From the NCBI GenBank assembly GCA_003439945.1, contig QVRM01001389.1, positions 22,501 through 86,500 of the forward strand: a stretch of DNA of 64,000 bases, given 5' to 3'. Shown one piece after another: positions 1 through 11,337 of this stretch. The DNA comes from Dermanyssus gallinae. Lineage: Eukaryota; Arthropoda; Arachnida; Mesostigmata; Dermanyssidae. The notes beneath the pieces were generated by a model that saw nothing but the letters and a program-made list of their open reading frames with translations, did not search any database and was not told the origin of the DNA. The position numbers were made by a program, and so were the translations under genes. Within the stretch, counting starts at the first letter, position 1. Each line of letters opens with the position of its first letter.

Positions 1-860
1 ATGATGATGATGCTACCACCACATTTATGTATCTATTTGTCCAATCAGCATCATCCACTATCTGTCTGCGCACGCGTCGTCCGCTCAGTCGAAGTTGACG
101 ACGACGACGACGACCAGTTTGAATTGAATGCCGCCACGAACCAGGTCCAAATCGTATTCAATCATCCTCCTCATCATCATCATCATCATCCTTATCATCA
201 TCGGCATCATCATCAGGGCAGGGCAGGCGACAGGCGACATCTCCCTTTATTTTTTGTCGAAGTTTCGACCATTCAAATGGTTCTGCCGTGCGCGCTCTTT
301 CCTCCGCTCCCTATCTCGCTGGCTTACTCTAATCGAGGCTATCTTTTGGTTACTTGATGATGGCATTTTTCTCCCCTTCTTCTTTTCTTCTTGTTATTCT
401 ATTTGTTTCGCTTAGCGCTCGCTGGCTGCTGCCATTCTTCTGCTTGTTTTCGCTTGTTTGCTACGCTGATGGCCTGATGACTTGCGTGTGTTTGTTTGTG
501 AGTGAGTGAGTGACTGAGTGAATGCTGCGCGCTACGGTACAAATGGCCGGTGTGGTCTCGGGCTGTTTTTTTCCTCTCTTTGGCTCTCTGGTTCTCTGAC
601 CTGCTCAATGATGCAACAATGATGCGTCGTAGTAGCAGTCAGTGATCGACGTCGTTTAGTGGCGGTGGTCGTAGCCTGCTTTGCTCGCTCTGCGCTGTCC
701 ATTCTATTAGTATTGTTATTGTTATTATTACTATTATAACTACTACTGTTATTATTCGTATTATTAGTGCTACGACAATGATGATGATGGTGGTGACGAT
801 GATGATTATTATTGTCATCCTTAACGTTATTGCTATATAACGTTAGCTGCACAAAGCAGG
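1..860. repeat. Cryptically simple GAT/CAT, GAC and TTA triplet region
   Basis: The stretch contains short runs of ATG/GAT, GAC, CAT and ATTATT-type triplets (for example near 1-13, 96-114, 168-210, 705-760 and 778-825). Frames on both strands stay open but encode only Asp, His, Asn or Met runs. I see no gene, splice-flanked exon or transposon here. Confidence 0.7.
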
Positions 861-1162
861 AAGCGACAAACAAGATGCGTAAGTTTTGGTGGCGATTCAT
901 CGCGGCCGCGATGGCTGTGGTAGCGGCGGCGGCACCGATGGGCAATGAGAAGGCTCGAAAGCCAGACGACGAAAGCGAAGCAAGCCGACCGCCGTTCGCT
1001 GGGTCGTCCGTTGCCATCGTTTGCTGCCGTTATTGTGCCTCAAAAGTGAACAAACAAAATGAAACAGCAATGAGGCAAGCTGAAAAGCAGCTAGGCAGGC
1101 AGGTCGGCACGCGACCAGCAACACGCAGGGTATTTTTTGAAGCGCCGATCCTAAACAGTCGC

Positions 1163-1481
1163 GCAGCAACAACAACAACAACAACAACGACAACGACATC
1201 ATCACAACAAGCACAGCGACGACGACGACGACGACGACGACAACAACAACAACAACAAAAGCCGAAACCTCAATGACAACAGAAACCAAAACAACAGCAG
1301 CAACAGAAACCGGAACAACAACAACACCGACAACAACAACTACAACAACAACTAAAACAACACCGACAACAACAACACCGACAACAACAACACCGACAAC
1401 AACAACACCGACAACAACAACGACGACAACAACAACAACTACAACATCAACAACTACAACATCAACATCAACAACAGCACC

Positions 1482-1521
<40 letters not shown>

Positions 1522-1604
1522 CGACAACAACAAGACAGACAACAACAACACCGACAACAACAACAACAACGACAACAACAACAACACAGACAACAACAAC
1601 ACCG

Positions 1605-1638
<34 letters not shown>

Positions 1639-1652
1639 CGATAACAGCAACA
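1163..1652. repeat. Long interrupted (CAA)n trinucleotide array, ~490 bp
   Basis: Nearly uninterrupted CAA triplets with scattered CGA, CAG, CAC and ACT variants. The period of three keeps all frames open, giving poly-Thr, poly-Gln and, on the other strand, poly-Val, poly-Cys and poly-Leu readings. That is a property of the repeat, not evidence for a protein. It is the longest triplet array in the window. Confidence 0.95.
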
Positions 1653-2251
1653 CCAGTACCTCAGATATGCACCACTTTTAATAGTAATAGCTGTAGTGCT
1701 ATACGATAGCACTCCGTAACAATGACGACACTGTATCTGTCTTCCCGGCGGCTCCGCGCGCGCCCGTGCAGTCATACCAAGAGAACTACTGTATAAAAGT
1801 AATGCCTAGAAATATATGTATACAACCATAGGTAGTAGCAAGAAGTATATAACAAATACTTTGCAAATTCGAGGAGCTGGCACATTGACCGGACTGTCCC
1901 GTAGACGTATCGATCGGAAACACCTGTTTCTTTTAGTTCCTAACGTAATTGTTTTGTTCTTCGTTTTCCTTCTCTGTATCGAGCTTGCACATTTAGTAAC
2001 AGTAATGCTAGTTTGCGTTGGACACGCCGAAAAGTAACGCGTGCGCGTGTTGAACACGCGTGAAGTAAAATTAATTCATTGATATATTTTGTATGACCGA
2101 TTAACTGAAAATACCGTACTGTCACTATCAAAATCAGTGAAGAATATCTACGTATTCTTACTAGTAAAACTATATACTATGGTAATTTATACTACTTCTA
2201 TTAATAATATTTCTATTATTATTGTTAGTTGTTGTTTACTTGTGTCGTCAA
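1653..2251. other. Unique AT-moderate DNA, nothing recognised
   Basis: No ORF beyond chance length, no repeat array and no transposon signature seen. Confidence 0.5.
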
Positions 2252-2278
2252 CGCCCAGTTAAATTTTCTAACTGGGCG
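2252..2278. other. Perfect 10-bp stem-loop
   Basis: CGCCCAGTTA at 2252-2261 is exactly complementary to TAACTGGGCG at 2269-2278 across a 7-nt AT-rich loop. It is an isolated hairpin with no gene assigned on either side. Role unknown. Confidence 0.8.
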
Positions 2279-4865
2279 ACTGGGACTGCGGCAATTGCAG
2301 TCTGTTCCATCGATATACACTTTTGCTGCTGCTGTTGCTGCTGATGCTTGCGTGATTGCTAGCTTGCGTTGACCCGTGATGAGATACTTTTGTGCTACTG
2401 GCAGCAGTGGAAGTACGTGTAGTGGTAGAAGTTGTAGTACCAGCGCGTTTTTGACGTAGCGTCAGACTGACGCCTCGGCAGACGACAATGAGGGATCCAC
2501 CCTCTACAGTTGTCCGCCAGCCGCACATCATCATCATCACGACCACCGTAATCTTGCCCATCATTATCATCATGATCATGGTGTGACTGAGAAACGGCTC
2601 AAAAATCTGCATAGACCACGTTCGGGTCCGCGGTTCCGCGCTTCGTTATCGCCAGGACGTCGCTTCAGGACGTCGAAGAAACGCCGCGGGACACGGTCGC
2701 GTTCCCATCTCAACGAATTATGGCGGCATTGGCCTGGCGTCCCTCTAATGTCTCTTTGTGATTGTCGTCGTCAGTGTTGTAGTTGCCGTTGGCGTTGTCG
2801 TCAGTGTTGTTGTTGTTGTTGTTGTTGTTTTCGCCGCTACCCTAACTGTTCTTGGTTGGCTTTTCGGCGGTGTGCTAGCACCGTATACCGTACACCACAA
2901 CTGTACAGCAACATGGGGGCGGTCGTCACCCGTGCCCCCTCTCTCCCCCATGCTCTCGAATAGGTGGTGATGATGGCAGTGATGGTGGTCGGGTCTCGGG
3001 ATCCCGATGACACCCAAGAATATATTATTAGTAGTGTTACTGATTTACGGCTTGCTGGGTCGCTGGCTGGCTGGCTGGCTCGCTCGCTCGCTGGCTGCTT
3101 CACGTTGGGCGGATACGATATACAATACGATGCAGTAAGTACAATTACGCTCATCGTCACCGTCGCCGTCGAAGAGAGCCCAGCTCTCTTCTCAGCCAGT
3201 TCAGCAGGCGTCCCGTCTACGCGATTCAACGCGAGCCAGTCAATGCAAGAAGGGCCGCAAACACGACACGCAGACAGACACCCAGACGTCGAAGGGCGAC
3301 GTTGGGACGGACCCCTACGTTGGCAGGTTGGTGGGATGCAAAATGCGTAAGCAGAAAAGACGCGTTTATTGCGTTCATTGGCGGCGGCGGCTGCGACAGC
3401 GGCTGCAGATCGTGTCGGCAACACAAAACCAACCCATCAACCGACCAGCCAACTAGATGAGTTTGGGTCAGGCCGACAGCGACTCCCACGCTGGACACAG
3501 CGATTCGGTTCGGGGTCGGCGTGGCGGTCGGCTGCTGTTCGACCGCCATTAAGGTCGATGGTCGTCGGTCCCACTGAACGATTTGCTACTGCTGCTGTTG
3601 ATGCTGCTGCTGCCGCTGCCGCTGCCAATAGACGGCGTCGAAACAGCCAGCATGGCCAGGGCAATTAGGCCCAAGCTTCTTCGTCTTTGAGCTACGTCGT
3701 AGAGAAACAATTAGTACAACAACGTTTCGCTGCTGACTGTCTGTCGGTACGTTTTCTTTGTGGGTTCTTTTGTTTGGTTTTTCGCGAGTGCCTAAGCACA
3801 CACGTTTTTGCTGTTTACATGTTAACACCGGGGCGAGAAGAAGATGGCCAAAAAAGCGCGTATGTCCGGCAGTTTCTCAGTGCCTCACGGGTACGTCGAG
3901 ACGGCAAATCGAACGATACGGAGCATCACGATGATGGCAGAACACAATCAAACTCAAGACGTACGCTATAGGCGCGACCGTGTAACGTACAGCGTGATAC
4001 GCAAATAATAGCCGGTGGTGACCAGTGGTGGACGAAGGTCCCTGCCGTCCGTCCGGACGCTAAGGAAAGAAAATCTAAACAATAAGGAAGGCCTATTTTG
4101 GCAGCTCAGCAAAACTCGAGCGGACCAATTGGTCTACGACGTCGGCCTAGTCGTGTTCATGACGATCGACGTTTTAAAACGCAAGCTAGGTTTGAAGAGA
4201 AAGAAAAGGCAATATACACTTGCATATAGTATGAACGTGTTTATGTAGGAAAAGGCATTGTTTTTGCGAGACGCCGTGTCGCATTGCGTAGCAACAGCAG
4301 GAACAACAGCACGACAATGACAAATACAACAACAACAATAAACACTGCAGCAGCAGAAGCACCACCGCCGTTGAAATCAAGGGGCATCTGCTCGCCTGGT
4401 TTTATCAACAGCAGGCAACGCTGTCGATTGGCAAAGGCAAACAGTACAGCACGTCTACAATAAACCGACGGTACTACGCTAAGCGCCGCATGGCCGCGCT
4501 GGCCATTTTGGTTATAGTCAATCACGACAATATTCTAGGCGAGACACCTTCGCCACACAGGAATCGAATTGGATCGAAGTCATCGCAAGTCATCAGAAGT
4601 CAGCCAATGCTTCTTCTGTCCTTCTGTCTTACATACAGATCTGTCCGTGCGTCTACCTAGCTGTCACGTAATGTGACGTGGTCCTTTGAGGCTTCGTTTC
4701 GTGATCTTCTGCGCCTTCTGTTTTCAGCCGCGGCCGCGGCCAGATTGGTGGCTGGTTCGATTAGCCTTGTCGTCCCCTTAGCCCTGCCCCCTGCCCAACT
4801 CAAGCCGAAGCCAAACCAAGATCCAACGCGAGCGGGTAGGTTGCCCGGTTGATTTCGCGATCAAG
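2279..4865. other. GC-balanced, simple-sequence-rich region without a recognised gene
   Basis: Contains short TTG/GTT runs (about 2803-2832), a CTGGCTGG/CTCGCTCG tetranucleotide run (about 3053-3096), and CTG/CCG runs (about 3585-3630). The ORFs of 60-195 codons overlap in several frames and are compositionally repetitive. None matches a family I recognise. Confidence 0.55.
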
Positions 4866-4870
4866 GTCCG

Positions 4871-4980
4871 TCGTCGTTGTTGTTGTTGTTGTTGCCGTTG
4901 TTTTTGTTGTTGCTGCCGTTGTTATTGTTGCCGTTGTTGTTGTTGTTGTTGTTGTTGCCGTTGTTGTTATTGTTGTTCTT
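4871..4980. repeat. (TTG)n trinucleotide array
   Basis: TTG/GTT triplets interrupted by CCG, CTG and ATT. It is the complement of the CAA arrays elsewhere in the window. Confidence 0.9.
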
Positions 4981-5511
4981 GGCCACGTTGCAGCCAGTCC
5001 GATTAATCGGGTCTATGGACGGTCTATGCATCCGTAATGAGCAATCTGACTCATCTGTCTGAGTTACCTTGCGACTGATGCCGCGCAGCGTCGATTCGTC
5101 GCCCGGCGCGCTAGCGTTGTCTGTTGATCGCGCCTCGCTCGCTCATTAATAGGTCGCTCGCCACGTTCCTCTTCCTCGTCGTCAAGATGATCCTACAAGG
5201 TCAGCAGTTGGCGTTTACGTGGCAAGTTGTTCATTACGCGTGGCGGCCAAAGGCCAACCTGATAAGACCGGCGGAGAGACGGAGAGACTTGTTCTCGGTT
5301 GGCTGATCGTACATACCGACCATACATACGTCGGCCAGTCTGAGGACTGGCCGACCGACCCACCGACATATAATATAAAAGAGAGAGATAAAACGACGAG
5401 CAAGGGCTCCCTCCTCAACACCGTCGGCAACACCGGCGGCTCTATCATATCGTGGAGCGGACGGAGGGACGCTTGCCACGGAGAGAGCCGAAATAAAATG
5501 CCTGGCATTTT
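4981..5511. other. Unique DNA, nothing recognised
   Basis: Overlapping ORFs of 60-100 codons exist on both strands between 5124 and 5521, but none has recognisable motifs or convincing codon structure. Confidence 0.5.
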
Positions 5512-5513
5512 AG

Positions 5514-5557
<44 letters not shown>
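5512..5557. repeat. (TA)n microsatellite
   Basis: Dinucleotide AT tract of about 45 bp. Confidence 0.95.
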
Positions 5558-5560
<3 letters not shown>

Positions 5561-6148
5561 ATGTAGATTTCTAGAAGTAATAGATACGCGTATAAGAACT
5601 AACAAACTAACTTACGTGATTTGCCGTATCGATATTTATCATAGAATATGCGATGCCACAGAATTTAGTGTGGCCGATGGCGGCGCTATGTTGTCTCCGT
5701 CTGGATAGACAACAATCAGGTATGCAGTAAGTAACCTTTTGTACGAGTACAAAGTAAGAGAAATATCTAAATATCACCACCCAGAAGCCGACACCCTCAT
5801 GAGTTCCTATTTTCACATTTATGTTTCAGTTTACTCAAATTGAGTATAATATACATTTCAAAATGTATCTTCATGAAGCTCTATCTTCTTCACGCTTCCG
5901 ACGAGAGAAGTAGTACAACGATTTTCGATCCAGCGCTGTGCACTCCACTGCATGGTACTTGGCACACCTCTGCAGGCAGAATCGGCAGGTGCACAACTCG
6001 TCTCATGAAGTTCTATTTGATCAATTGTAAATGAAGGCCAGCTTAGAGAGAAATTTCGGGTGGAAGAAAAACTTTTTGCCACTTTTAGTTTACAATTATT
6101 TTCTTTTGCCTTATTGCTCGCTTGTTAATTATAGTTAACTAGTATAGT
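5558..6148. other. Unique AT-rich DNA with a short direct repeat
   Basis: A 16-bp imperfect direct repeat beginning TCATGAAG occurs near 5871 and 6003, about 130 bp apart. No gene recognised. Confidence 0.45.
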
Positions 6149-6437
6149 ATATATATAGATATATATATATATATATGACGAAATGAAATGACGGAGATGA
6201 ACCGGTGACTCCAGCATAGGAGTTACACTTCACACCTACTATTACCATGCGAACCCTCTTTCTTGTTAGTTAAAAGGCTTCTGTTAAAGAAGATATATAG
6301 ATATATATATACATATAAATATATATATATATATAGCATATATATATATATATATATATACATATAGAATACATATATATTATATATATATACATAATAT
6401 CTATATTATATATATTATATATATTACATATATATAC

Positions 6438-6478
<41 letters not shown>

Positions 6479-6515
6479 AATATATATAATATATATATAA
6501 TATATATATACATAC
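6149..6515. repeat. Compound (TA)n microsatellite region
   Basis: TA tracts at about 6149-6177 and 6289-6515 flank about 110 bp of non-repetitive DNA that carries a tRNA-like segment. The second tract is interrupted by TAA, CATA and GATA variants. Confidence 0.9.
6183..6262 (-). repeat. tRNA-like relic / possible SINE head between two (TA)n tracts
   Basis: Read on the minus strand, a B-box-like GGTTCATCTCC follows an ACTCC...GGAGT stem that could be an anticodon arm, and a weak A-box-like TGGTAATAGTAGG lies upstream. No acceptor stem forms, so this is not a functional tRNA gene. It resembles the Pol III head of a decayed SINE. The unique segment is bracketed by (TA)n on both sides. Confidence 0.35.
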
Positions 6516-6851
6516 ACATTTGTATAATAACGGATCAGTAACATGTAAAAGCCTAATACAAGACTTAGTGTAGTTAGTACATTTCATATGGACACATGTA
6601 CGTATGAAGTATCAGTGCCTAATGGCCATTCACAACTCGAGCTGAAGCTTGCATGAAATCACGTTGTGTCTCACGCCCATTTCACCTATAGGTGACACTA
6701 CGAGCAAACATCACTAAGATGCTGATGATGAAGGCTATGCTGATGATGCTGGCGTTTGGTTTGCTATCAGCGCATAGTTTCGGCTGTGCATTTATCGCGC
6801 TATGCACGTGACCGTGTAGCGGCGTGTCCGTGAAGTGAAGTTTTTGTCGAC
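6516..6851. other. Unique DNA, nothing recognised
   Basis: Contains a short GATGATG-type run near 6720-6750. No gene seen. Confidence 0.5.
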
Positions 6852-7133
6852 ATGGCCGTCTTTGAGTCTTTCTGTCGAGTGGCGAAGTGCAGCACGCAGT
6901 TCATCGCCGGCGATCATGGCGACTTCCGCTCGCACGTTGAGCTCTCGCTCGGTCGTATCCTCAAACTAAGCTGTCTCGTCTGCACCAACGATAGCGATGA
7001 TGATGATGATGATGGCGATGATGCTAATGATAAAGATAGTGACAACAACGTTGGCTCTATCGGCGACAGCGATACGAGTTTGCTAAACAACGTAACCACA
7101 GCGGGTTCGGCAGGTCCCGCGCGCGATCGATGA
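6852..7133 (+). CDS. Unrecognised 93-codon ORF with acidic Asp-rich tail
   Basis: The ORF starts at an ATG in a fair context (GACATGG). It reads an ordinary-looking N-terminal half of about 46 residues with Cys residues at roughly 8, 13, 41 and 44, then an Asp-rich stretch (about residues 48-64) made of GAT codons. The first half is not low-complexity, which sets it apart from most ORFs here. I recognise no domain. It could be a first exon, a chance ORF, or a broken repeat. No promoter or clear splice donor decides between these. Confidence 0.2.
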   Translation: MAVFESFCRVAKCSTQFIAGDHGDFRSHVELSLGRILKLSCLVCTNDSDDDDDDGDDANDKDSDNNVGSIGDSDTSLLNNVTTAGSAGPARDR

Positions 7134-7862
7134 ATCGCGCGTGATCGTTTTCCTTAAGCTGCGAGTGTCGAAGGACGACAAAGCATGGTTTGTTCTGTGC
7201 AATCACCGTAGTCAGTAGAAGACACGCCGGTGCCTGAATGACGCTGGCGTCGCCAAACGGTAGCTGTTTCATCGTCCTCTTTCATCAATCCATCAATTGT
7301 CATCAACTCCAGTAGTAGGATGATTGATTGAGTGCCAACGTTGTATCAATCACATCAACCAGCACCTGTGAGATGGATGTTTTTGCGCAGAGGCGGTGAC
7401 GTATCCAATGAGGTTTCACCGAGGGGCGTCTATTGCTAGTTGAGATGGATAGCGGTGGCGGTGGCAGCAACAACGACGACGACGAACCCACAGTAGCAAT
7501 AGTAATTATATATACATTTAAATTACAGCACCAACAGTAACGACAGAAGCGGAGAGAAGCGGTTAGAATAGCAGCAACATCAGCCAGATAATAAAAAAAA
7601 AACCACGGCAGCAACCGTAACCCGAATGGTATATGCGCTGCCGCTCTAAGCAGCCCTGATACAAAAGGGTGACATGTGTATTTAGGTATACGTGTCAATC
7701 ATAAATAACAAAATGTAAGAATCAATCAATCAAGAACAATAATTGGCGAGAACAACGACATCGAAAACAGTATATAAAAACGACTATGAGAAAGCAATTC
7801 AAATGAAGTTGCCACAGTAGCAAGCAGCAATGACATGTGAGATGGATTTGTTTGAATCTGAG
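7134..7862. other. Unique DNA, nothing recognised
   Basis: The only sizeable frame is a repetitive minus-strand ORF at 7303-7698. No motif or transposon signature seen. Confidence 0.45.

Positions 7863-7955
<93 letters not shown>
7863..7955. repeat. (ATT)n microsatellite, left of LINE fragment
   Basis: About 90 bp of nearly perfect ATT. It ends directly at the 3' end of the LINE fragment that follows. Confidence 0.95.
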
Positions 7956-8125
7956 CTGGATAATAATTTATTTATATAAGTTCGTTATGTTAGCACTTTG
8001 GTGTGGACAATTGTCTCCGTGCGAACGTGTGATTACGGGTTCTCTAACCCAGGGTTAGCCCAGTTCAGCAATGTGCCCCGAACAGACGCTGCATTTCCTC
8101 GTTGGATGTCAAGCGACAGCCTCTG
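7956..8125 (-). mobile_element. Severely 5'-truncated RLE-type LINE, 3' end only
   Basis: About 160 bp aligns closely by eye, with only scattered substitutions, to 43033-43195. That is the 3' UTR and last codons of the larger LINE at 43-44 kb (shared blocks include GTTAGCACTTTGG, TGGACAATTGTCTCCG and CCAGGGTTAGCCCAGTT). Orientation is minus, so the element's 3' end is at the low coordinate. It is bounded on both sides by (ATT)n, as expected for an insertion into a pre-existing (TAA)n tract. Dong-type elements of the R4 clade are known to insert into TAA repeats. Assigning this family to that clade is an inference. Confidence 0.85.

Positions 8126-8208
<83 letters not shown>
8126..8208. repeat. 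(ATT)n microsatellite, right of LINE fragment
   Basis: About 83 bp of ATT in the same phase and orientation as the tract at 7863-7955. Together they look like one array split by the LINE fragment. Confidence 0.95.
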
Positions 8209-8210
<2 letters not shown>

Positions 8211-9347
8211 TGAGTGAATGCGGTTAGGTTGCTCGTGCCGATTGGCCCTTACCTGCACTGGCATACGAACGCAGATCGCATATACGTCGCATAACTTGCC
8301 GTCAGCATCGTGTTTGGGCGTTCGAGCACGCAGCACTCTTGCCAGATAGAGCACTGGCTTTCTGGAACCAAGTCGTCACGGATTTTCTATGCTGTTAAGG
8401 CAATGCTCGCGAAGTATGCGAATGGCATGACAAAGTTTAGGGATGCCGCGCGCACAATTCATGAATACAACTGGCGTCCAAAACGGTAAACGCTGAACAT
8501 TGCACACTAATGATAGCGCAACGGTCGTTTGCGCACGCTCAAAATATTTTGTAACGTCATGGCCGGCCGCTGACTTGTGTACAGTACAGAATACAATACG
8601 ATTCAATCCGACGGCAACTAGCGAAGATTCCATACAGATAGAGACGATTCAATACAACTAGAGACGATTCAATACAGTAGTACAATGTAATACAAATTGT
8701 GTCATTCCGTCGTCGTTGTCGTCGTCAAACTACGTAATGAGTATGTTCCCTGTGACGAGTATAAAGACAGTTACAGGTTGCAATCAAATTGGTTGGCTCG
8801 AGGGAGAGGAAATGACTGCGTGTGTCGTGCGATTCATGCGCGCCGATTCATGTTCAATCCCCAACGCGGGAGTGGCTCGGGGGGGGGGGGTGTTGTGGCG
8901 ACAATCGGGAGGTTGACATAGTCGCGACTTCTGTCAGTGACTTCTGCAGAGGGTGGGCCTCGACCCTCTGGTGGGAGAACCCACTCGATGGAGTGGCGGC
9001 GGTGGTGGCCGATCGGACGCTGCAGTGAGCTGGAGCGATACGACTAACGACTAACTGCAACCGCAGCCGCGTAGCCAACCCAGCTGACGATTTCTACCGG
9101 TGCCTGGCTGGCTGACACTGGCGTGGCCGATTCCGTCCGTCGCCGGATTTTGTCGTTCTGACGCTGGAGTGGTAGTGGAGCAACCCGTCACCATTTTGCG
9201 TTCGACGTTCGTTCGACCCAACGTCGAATCGACGTTCGAACGACTCAACGAGGCCATTTGCATAGCAACGTTTTCTTTGCTGCTTCTAAGCAAATTGCGT
9301 TGCATTTGCGTCGGCGGACGTATGGCCAGCAACGGCTCATCCACGCG
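8209..9347. other. Unique DNA with a small tandem repeat, no gene recognised
   Basis: An imperfect tandem of a unit containing AGAGACGATTCAATACA occurs twice near 8641-8678, with related ACGATTCAATCC just upstream. A 10-base G run lies near 8880. The overlapping ORFs at 8697-9078 carry no recognisable motif. Confidence 0.5.
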
Positions 9348-9405
9348 GCATGTACCACTATTACGCTGCTTGTACCACTATTACGCTGCATGTACCACTA
9401 TTACG
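9348..9405. repeat. 20-bp minisatellite, three copies
   Basis: The unit containing TGTACCACTATTACG recurs at 9348, 9368 and 9388 with one or two substitutions. A 20-bp unit is not a multiple of three, so it reads in a different frame in each copy. It helps explain the overlapping ORFs here and argues against a protein repeat. Confidence 0.9.
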
Positions 9406-9718
9406 TCTACCGATGTCGATGCGACATCCTCGCGACTGTGGTTCCGATTTGTTGTTATTCTTGTTGTTATTGTTGTTGTCGTCGTTGATGTTGTTTGATT
9501 TATTACTGCGGTCCAGTTTTCATATGTTTTTTTTTGGGTATTTGTCGAATGCGACGATAGAGACGCCACCGACGACGATGAACACTACGAAAGGGATCGA
9601 CACCACCAACACTCAGACTCTCACACATACATACACACACACGCTCAATACGAATAAGAATGAACCACGAGGCGGAGGCGGACGAGAGGCAATTGTCGGC
9701 GGTGGGTTGAGTTCAAAT

Positions 9719-9849
9719 ATTGTTGTTGTTGCTGTTGTTGCTGCTGTTGTTGCTGTTGTTGTTGTTGCAGCAGTAGTAGTAGTAGTAGTCATAGTAGTTG
9801 TTGTAGCAGTTGTTGTTGTTGTTGTGGTTAATGCCGTTGTCGTCGTCGG
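9719..9849. repeat. (TTG)n/(AGT)n trinucleotide array
   Basis: TTG/CTG triplets change to GTAGTA and back to TTG. No gene is implied. Confidence 0.9.
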
Positions 9850-9984
9850 TGTCGTTACCCAAATTGTCGTCAAACAAACAGACAAACGACAGTAGTACAA
9901 GCGGACGAACGGGCGGGAGAACGGACGGACGGGAGGGACACCGGCCCAGCAAGACCGACCACCTGGGGACAATCAGCGCAAAAA

Positions 9985-10580
9985 GGACAACAATAACAAT
10001 AACAGTAACAACAACAACAACAACAGCAACAACAGAGGCGGGGGTTGCGGTTGCGGAAATGGGCAGTGCGTCGCGCAGAGTGGCGGTGTGCGAGCGCGGG
10101 AGGGCGGTAGGGCGCAGTCCATCGCATCGCGTTGTCGTGGCCGCTGCAGCGGCAGCAAAACGGGGCGCGTCGGAGCTTAAGCAAAATTGAAGCAGAAAAA
10201 CGTCCGCTCAAAGACGTCGATGGACGACGACGACAGCGAAGGCAGTGATGATTATGATGGTGATGTTCTTATTGTTGTTGTTGCTGTTGTCGTTGCTGCT
10301 GCTATTGCTGCTGTTGTTGTAGCTCTGCTATTGCTGCTGTTGTTGTAGCTTGTTGTTATTGTTAATATTGTTGCTGCTGCTGCTGATGATAATGATGATG
10401 ATAACAACACGGGCAAACGAAACTTATGAACTAAGACTAAAAACACTACAGCACGATAACAACGGGTCGGCTGCAGCAACAATGACGACCACAATACCGC
10501 CGACGACAACAACAGTACCAATGACAACACCGACAACAACAACAACACTAACACCGACAACAACAACAATAGCACACAGC
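9985..10580. repeat. Cluster of CAA and TTG/CTG triplet arrays with reversed polarity
   Basis: CAA triplets at about 9985-10036, TTG/CTG triplets at about 10262-10390, then CAA/CGA triplets at about 10475-10580. The repeat strand flips twice within 600 bp. The long Thr-, Val- and Leu-rich ORFs here are repeat translations. Confidence 0.85.
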
Positions 10581-10683
10581 AACGGCAGCCGCACACCGCC
10601 AATGCCGCCAGTGACGACAACAAAACCCCAGCAAATCGGTTGACACAAAAACAGCATTTCAGCGAATCAAAGGCAAATCAGAG

Positions 10684-10735
10684 CCGGGGGTGGGGGTTGG
10701 GACTGGGGAGAGCAGACGGGGCGGCGGCGGCGGCA
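10684..10735 (+). other. G-run cluster with quadruplex potential
   Basis: Several runs of four to five G are separated by short spacers, followed by GGCGGCGG. A G-quadruplex could form on the plus strand. No function is shown. Confidence 0.4.
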
Positions 10736-10903
10736 GAGAGAGCTGTCTGCCTGCGTAGCCAGACAGTCTATCTACCTACCTACCAACCAACCTGCTTGGC
10801 CGTCTGTCCGACTGTCTTCTCTTACCGCTCCTGGCTCGCGTTGGTCGCTGGCACGGGCGCGTGCCGGCACGGTCAGCAGCAACGCAGCCTGCTCGACTAA
10901 ACA

Positions 10904-10972
10904 AGCCCCCTAACCCCCCAACCCCCTGCCCTCGACCCCCTGCCCCCGACCCGACCCCCTCAGACTCCCCAG
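10904..10972 (-). other. C-run cluster, G-quadruplex potential on the minus strand
   Basis: At least seven runs of three to six C are separated by TAA, AA, TG, TCGA, GA and GAC spacers. This resembles a degenerate tandem of CCCCCTGC/CCCCCGA units. On the minus strand it gives more than four G-runs with short loops. Confidence 0.55.
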
Positions 10973-11057
10973 ACAGGTTTCTCAGACAGCCAACCTCGGC
11001 GGCCGCGTACAGTCTGCGCGAAGCACTGCTCGACTGCTAAGGAAGGCACTGTTTGAT

Positions 11058-11215
11058 GATCAGCGACCACTGCTGTTGCTGCTGCTGCTGCTTCGGCGGC
11101 GGTGGCGGCGGCGACGACCACTGATGGTAATGGTGGTGGTGTCCATGATTCTGTCGGCGCTTTGTTGCTACATCTGCTGCTGCTGCTGCTGTTGCTGTAC
11201 TGTTGCTGTTGCACT
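11058..11215. repeat. CTG/CGG triplet runs
   Basis: Short CTG and GGC triplet runs are interrupted by unique bases. The Leu- and Cys-rich frames are by-products. Confidence 0.75.
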
Positions 11216-11337
11216 AAGAAGATGCAGACACAAAGTGTTCACTGTATCTGCATCATAACGATGAAGCCGGCCACAGCAACGGTAAAGGGCGGACTGACGA
11301 ACGGGCGGCATGGTGAAAACAAACACCGGTGGCGGCG

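Noticed and set aside
897..1775. 292-codon minus-strand ORF
   Set aside because: It is Cys- and Val-runs from translating the CAA array. No start logic and no non-repetitive domain.
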